Source: Deltaproteobacteria bacterium (GTDB lineage Bacteria; Desulfobacterota; Desulfobacteria; Desulfobacterales; ETH-SRB1). Taken from it: DNA of 6,386 nucleotides. Positions 5,249 to 6,386 of this stretch are shown piece by piece. The DNA lies in assembly GCA_030262795.1 (NCBI GenBank), contig JAJSZO010000153.1, positions 1 through 6,386 on the forward strand, written 5' to 3'. Both the position numbers and the translations under genes were made by a program. A model generated the notes under the pieces. It saw only the letters and a list, made by a program, of their open reading frames with translations, did not search any database and had not been told where the DNA came from. How positions within the stretch are numbered: position 1 is the stretch's first letter; each line of letters begins with the position of its first letter.

Positions 5249-5878
5249 CTAAAGAGTTACCTTTTTTCTGATTTCAATTAGTCCTGATTTAGAACCAGGT
5301 ACAGCGCCTTTTATCAATATCAGATTTTCCTCAGACCTTATGTCTACTATTTCCAGATTTTTAACGGTATTTCTTTCATTACCATAATGACCGGGCATTT
5401 TCTTCCCTTTAATAACTTTAGCCGGCCATGCGCTGCAGCCTATAGAACCCGGAACCCTATGGCTATGACTACCATGCGTCTTTGCTCCGCCATGGAATCC
5501 ATGCCTTTTAATAACCCCGGCAAAACCACGCCCCTTACTTGTACCGGCAACATCAACAAGTTCACCGATTTTAAATAAATCAAGGGCTACTGTATGCCCA
5601 AGAGTGTATTTACCCGGATCATCTACAGAGAATTCCCGCAAAACTTCAAAACAATCTTCCCCACTTTTCTTTAAATGCCCCTGCACAGGCTTGTTAATTC
5701 GAGATTCTTTTTTTTCACCAAAACCCAGTTGAAGTGCATTATATCCTTCAATAACAACGGTTTTTATTTGGGTTATGACACATGGACCGATCTTTATTAC
5801 TGTAACCGGTATATGTTTTCCATCAGGCGAAAAAATGCCTGCCATTCCCAATTTTTTACCAAGCAATCCTTTACACAT
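5249..5878 (-). CDS. rplC: 50S ribosomal protein L3
   Basis: A 209-residue protein matching bacterial L3, an early-assembly 23S rRNA binder whose central extension reaches towards the peptidyl-transferase centre. The N-terminal KGLLGKKLGM and the conserved stretch with HGFHGGAKTHGS, PGSIG and GKKMPGHYGN (about residues 125 to 168) identify it. The ATG start gives the usual MxKGLLGKKLGM beginning, so it is preferred. The AGGA-like site is rather far upstream (about 13 nt). The start follows the rpsJ stop after 39 bp. The stop is followed by an unusually long 208-bp gap holding a palindromic element before rplD. No truncation or frameshift is seen. Confidence 0.98.
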   Translation of the reverse strand: MCKGLLGKKLGMAGIFSPDGKHIPVTVIKIGPCVITQIKTVVIEGYNALQLGFGEKKESRINKPVQGHLKKSGEDCFEVLREFSVDDPGKYTLGHTVALDLFKIGELVDVAGTSKGRGFAGVIKRHGFHGGAKTHGSHSHRVPGSIGCSAWPAKVIKGKKMPGHYGNERNTVKNLEIVDIRSEENLILIKGAVPGSKSGLIEIRKKVTL

Positions 5879-5917
5879 GCTTTTTACTTATTCCTTTTAT
5901 TAGGTAGCCGTTTACGG

Positions 5918-6229
5918 TTATAGTTTGATTTCTACGTCAACTCCGGGAGAAATATCCAGTTTCATCAAAGCATCAACGGTCTGCTGAGTTGGCTCCAAAA
6001 TATCTAAAAGCCGTTTATGTGTTCTAATTTCAAACTGTTCTCTCGATTTCTTATCTATATGGGGAGATCGTAAAACACAATATTTATTGATCCTTGTCGG
6101 AAGGGGTATCGGGCCAACCACCTTTGCACCTGTTTTATTGGCCGTATCAAGAATATCAAGTGCTGACTGATCAAGAAGCTTATGATCATATGCTTTAAGC
6201 CTGATCCTTATTTGAGTATTTTTAATCAT
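5918..6229 (-). CDS. rpsJ: 30S ribosomal protein S10
   Basis: A 103-residue protein, the normal length for S10, which sits in the head of the small subunit and in many bacteria also acts as NusE in antitermination. The N-terminus (IRIRLKAYDHKLLDQSA) and the long central loop region (LPTRINKYCVLRSPHIDKKSREQ, about residues 43 to 65) are family hallmarks, as is the ending DVEIKL. The ATG start is 39 bp after the tuf stop. The ribosome binding site is weak (an AGAAAG-type purine run), which may mean coupling to tuf translation. The short gap leaves no room for an E. coli-type L4-responsive S10 leader. Confidence 0.98.
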   Translation of the reverse strand: MIKNTQIRIRLKAYDHKLLDQSALDILDTANKTGAKVVGPIPLPTRINKYCVLRSPHIDKKSREQFEIRTHKRLLDILEPTQQTVDALMKLDISPGVDVEIKL

Positions 6230-6268
6230 TATTTCTATCTTTCTGAGTTTGAAATCGGCTCTTTTAAT

Positions 6269-6386
6269 TTATTCAATTATTTCGCTTACCACTCCAGCGC
6301 CAACAGTACGACCACCTTCCCTTATTGCAAACCTGAGCTCCTTCTCCATTGCTATCGGAGTTATCAGCTCAGCCGAAATCGTTACA
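6269..6386 (-). CDS. tuf: Elongation factor Tu, C-terminal end (partial)
   Basis: The last 38 codons and the stop of EF-Tu, the GTPase that carries aminoacyl-tRNA to the ribosomal A site; the rest lies beyond the right edge. The visible residues are the end of beta-barrel domain 3. They include the diagnostic run LRFAIREGGRTVGAGVV followed by SEIIE and a TAA stop. This ending distinguishes EF-Tu from EF-G, which is also often encoded nearby. The gene lies 39 bp upstream of rpsJ on the same strand, the frequent fusA-tuf-rpsJ arrangement, so it is probably co-transcribed with the S10 cluster. No terminator-like hairpin is visible between them. Identification is firm; only the C-terminus can be judged. 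Confidence 0.96.
   Translation of the reverse strand, partial: VTISAELITPIAMEKELRFAIREGGRTVGAGVVSEIIE

Overview
The window is a continuous stretch of the bacterial S10 ribosomal protein gene cluster, read entirely from the minus strand. In transcription order (high to low coordinates) it holds the 3' end of tuf (EF-Tu), then rpsJ (S10), rplC (L3), rplD (L4), rplW (L23), rplB (L2), rpsS (S19), rplV (L22), rpsC (S3), rplP (L16), rpmC (L29), rpsQ (S17), rplN (L14) and rplX (L24). Coordinate 1 lies just before the expected start of rplE. All genes look intact, have normal lengths and follow the canonical order, so the coding content is ordinary housekeeping. The AT-rich DNA, tuf directly upstream of rpsJ, L24 with a four-cysteine C-terminal tail and the style of the L2 C-terminus suggest a Gram-negative anaerobe of the Desulfobacterota (Desulfobacterales-like). 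This placement is an inference from protein style, not a database match.

Most junctions are tight: rplD/rplW overlap as ATGA, rplP/rpmC overlap as TAATG, and the others are separated by about 14 to 40 nt, as expected of one co-transcribed and translationally coupled unit. Three junctions are different: rplC-rplD (208 bp), rplB-rpsS (113 bp) and rpmC-rpsQ (211 bp). Each expanded gap holds an inverted-repeat element with no credible coding capacity. The rplC-rplD gap carries a long nested palindrome. The rplB-rpsS and rpmC-rpsQ gaps carry inverted repeats whose arms are built from tandem 7-bp units. The longest gene-free stretch is 211 bp, so no gap exceeds 300 bp.

The products work together in the ribosome. 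L2, L3, L4, L14, L16, L22, L23, L24 and L29 build the large subunit, including the peptidyl-transferase surroundings and the exit tunnel. S3, S10, S17 and S19 belong to the small subunit, and EF-Tu delivers aminoacyl-tRNA. The points worth a second look are non-coding: the three repeat elements inside an essential operon, a well-spaced sigma70-like promoter at the edge of one of them upstream of rpsQ, and a TTG start for rpsC overlapped by a six-codon out-of-frame ATG reading frame.
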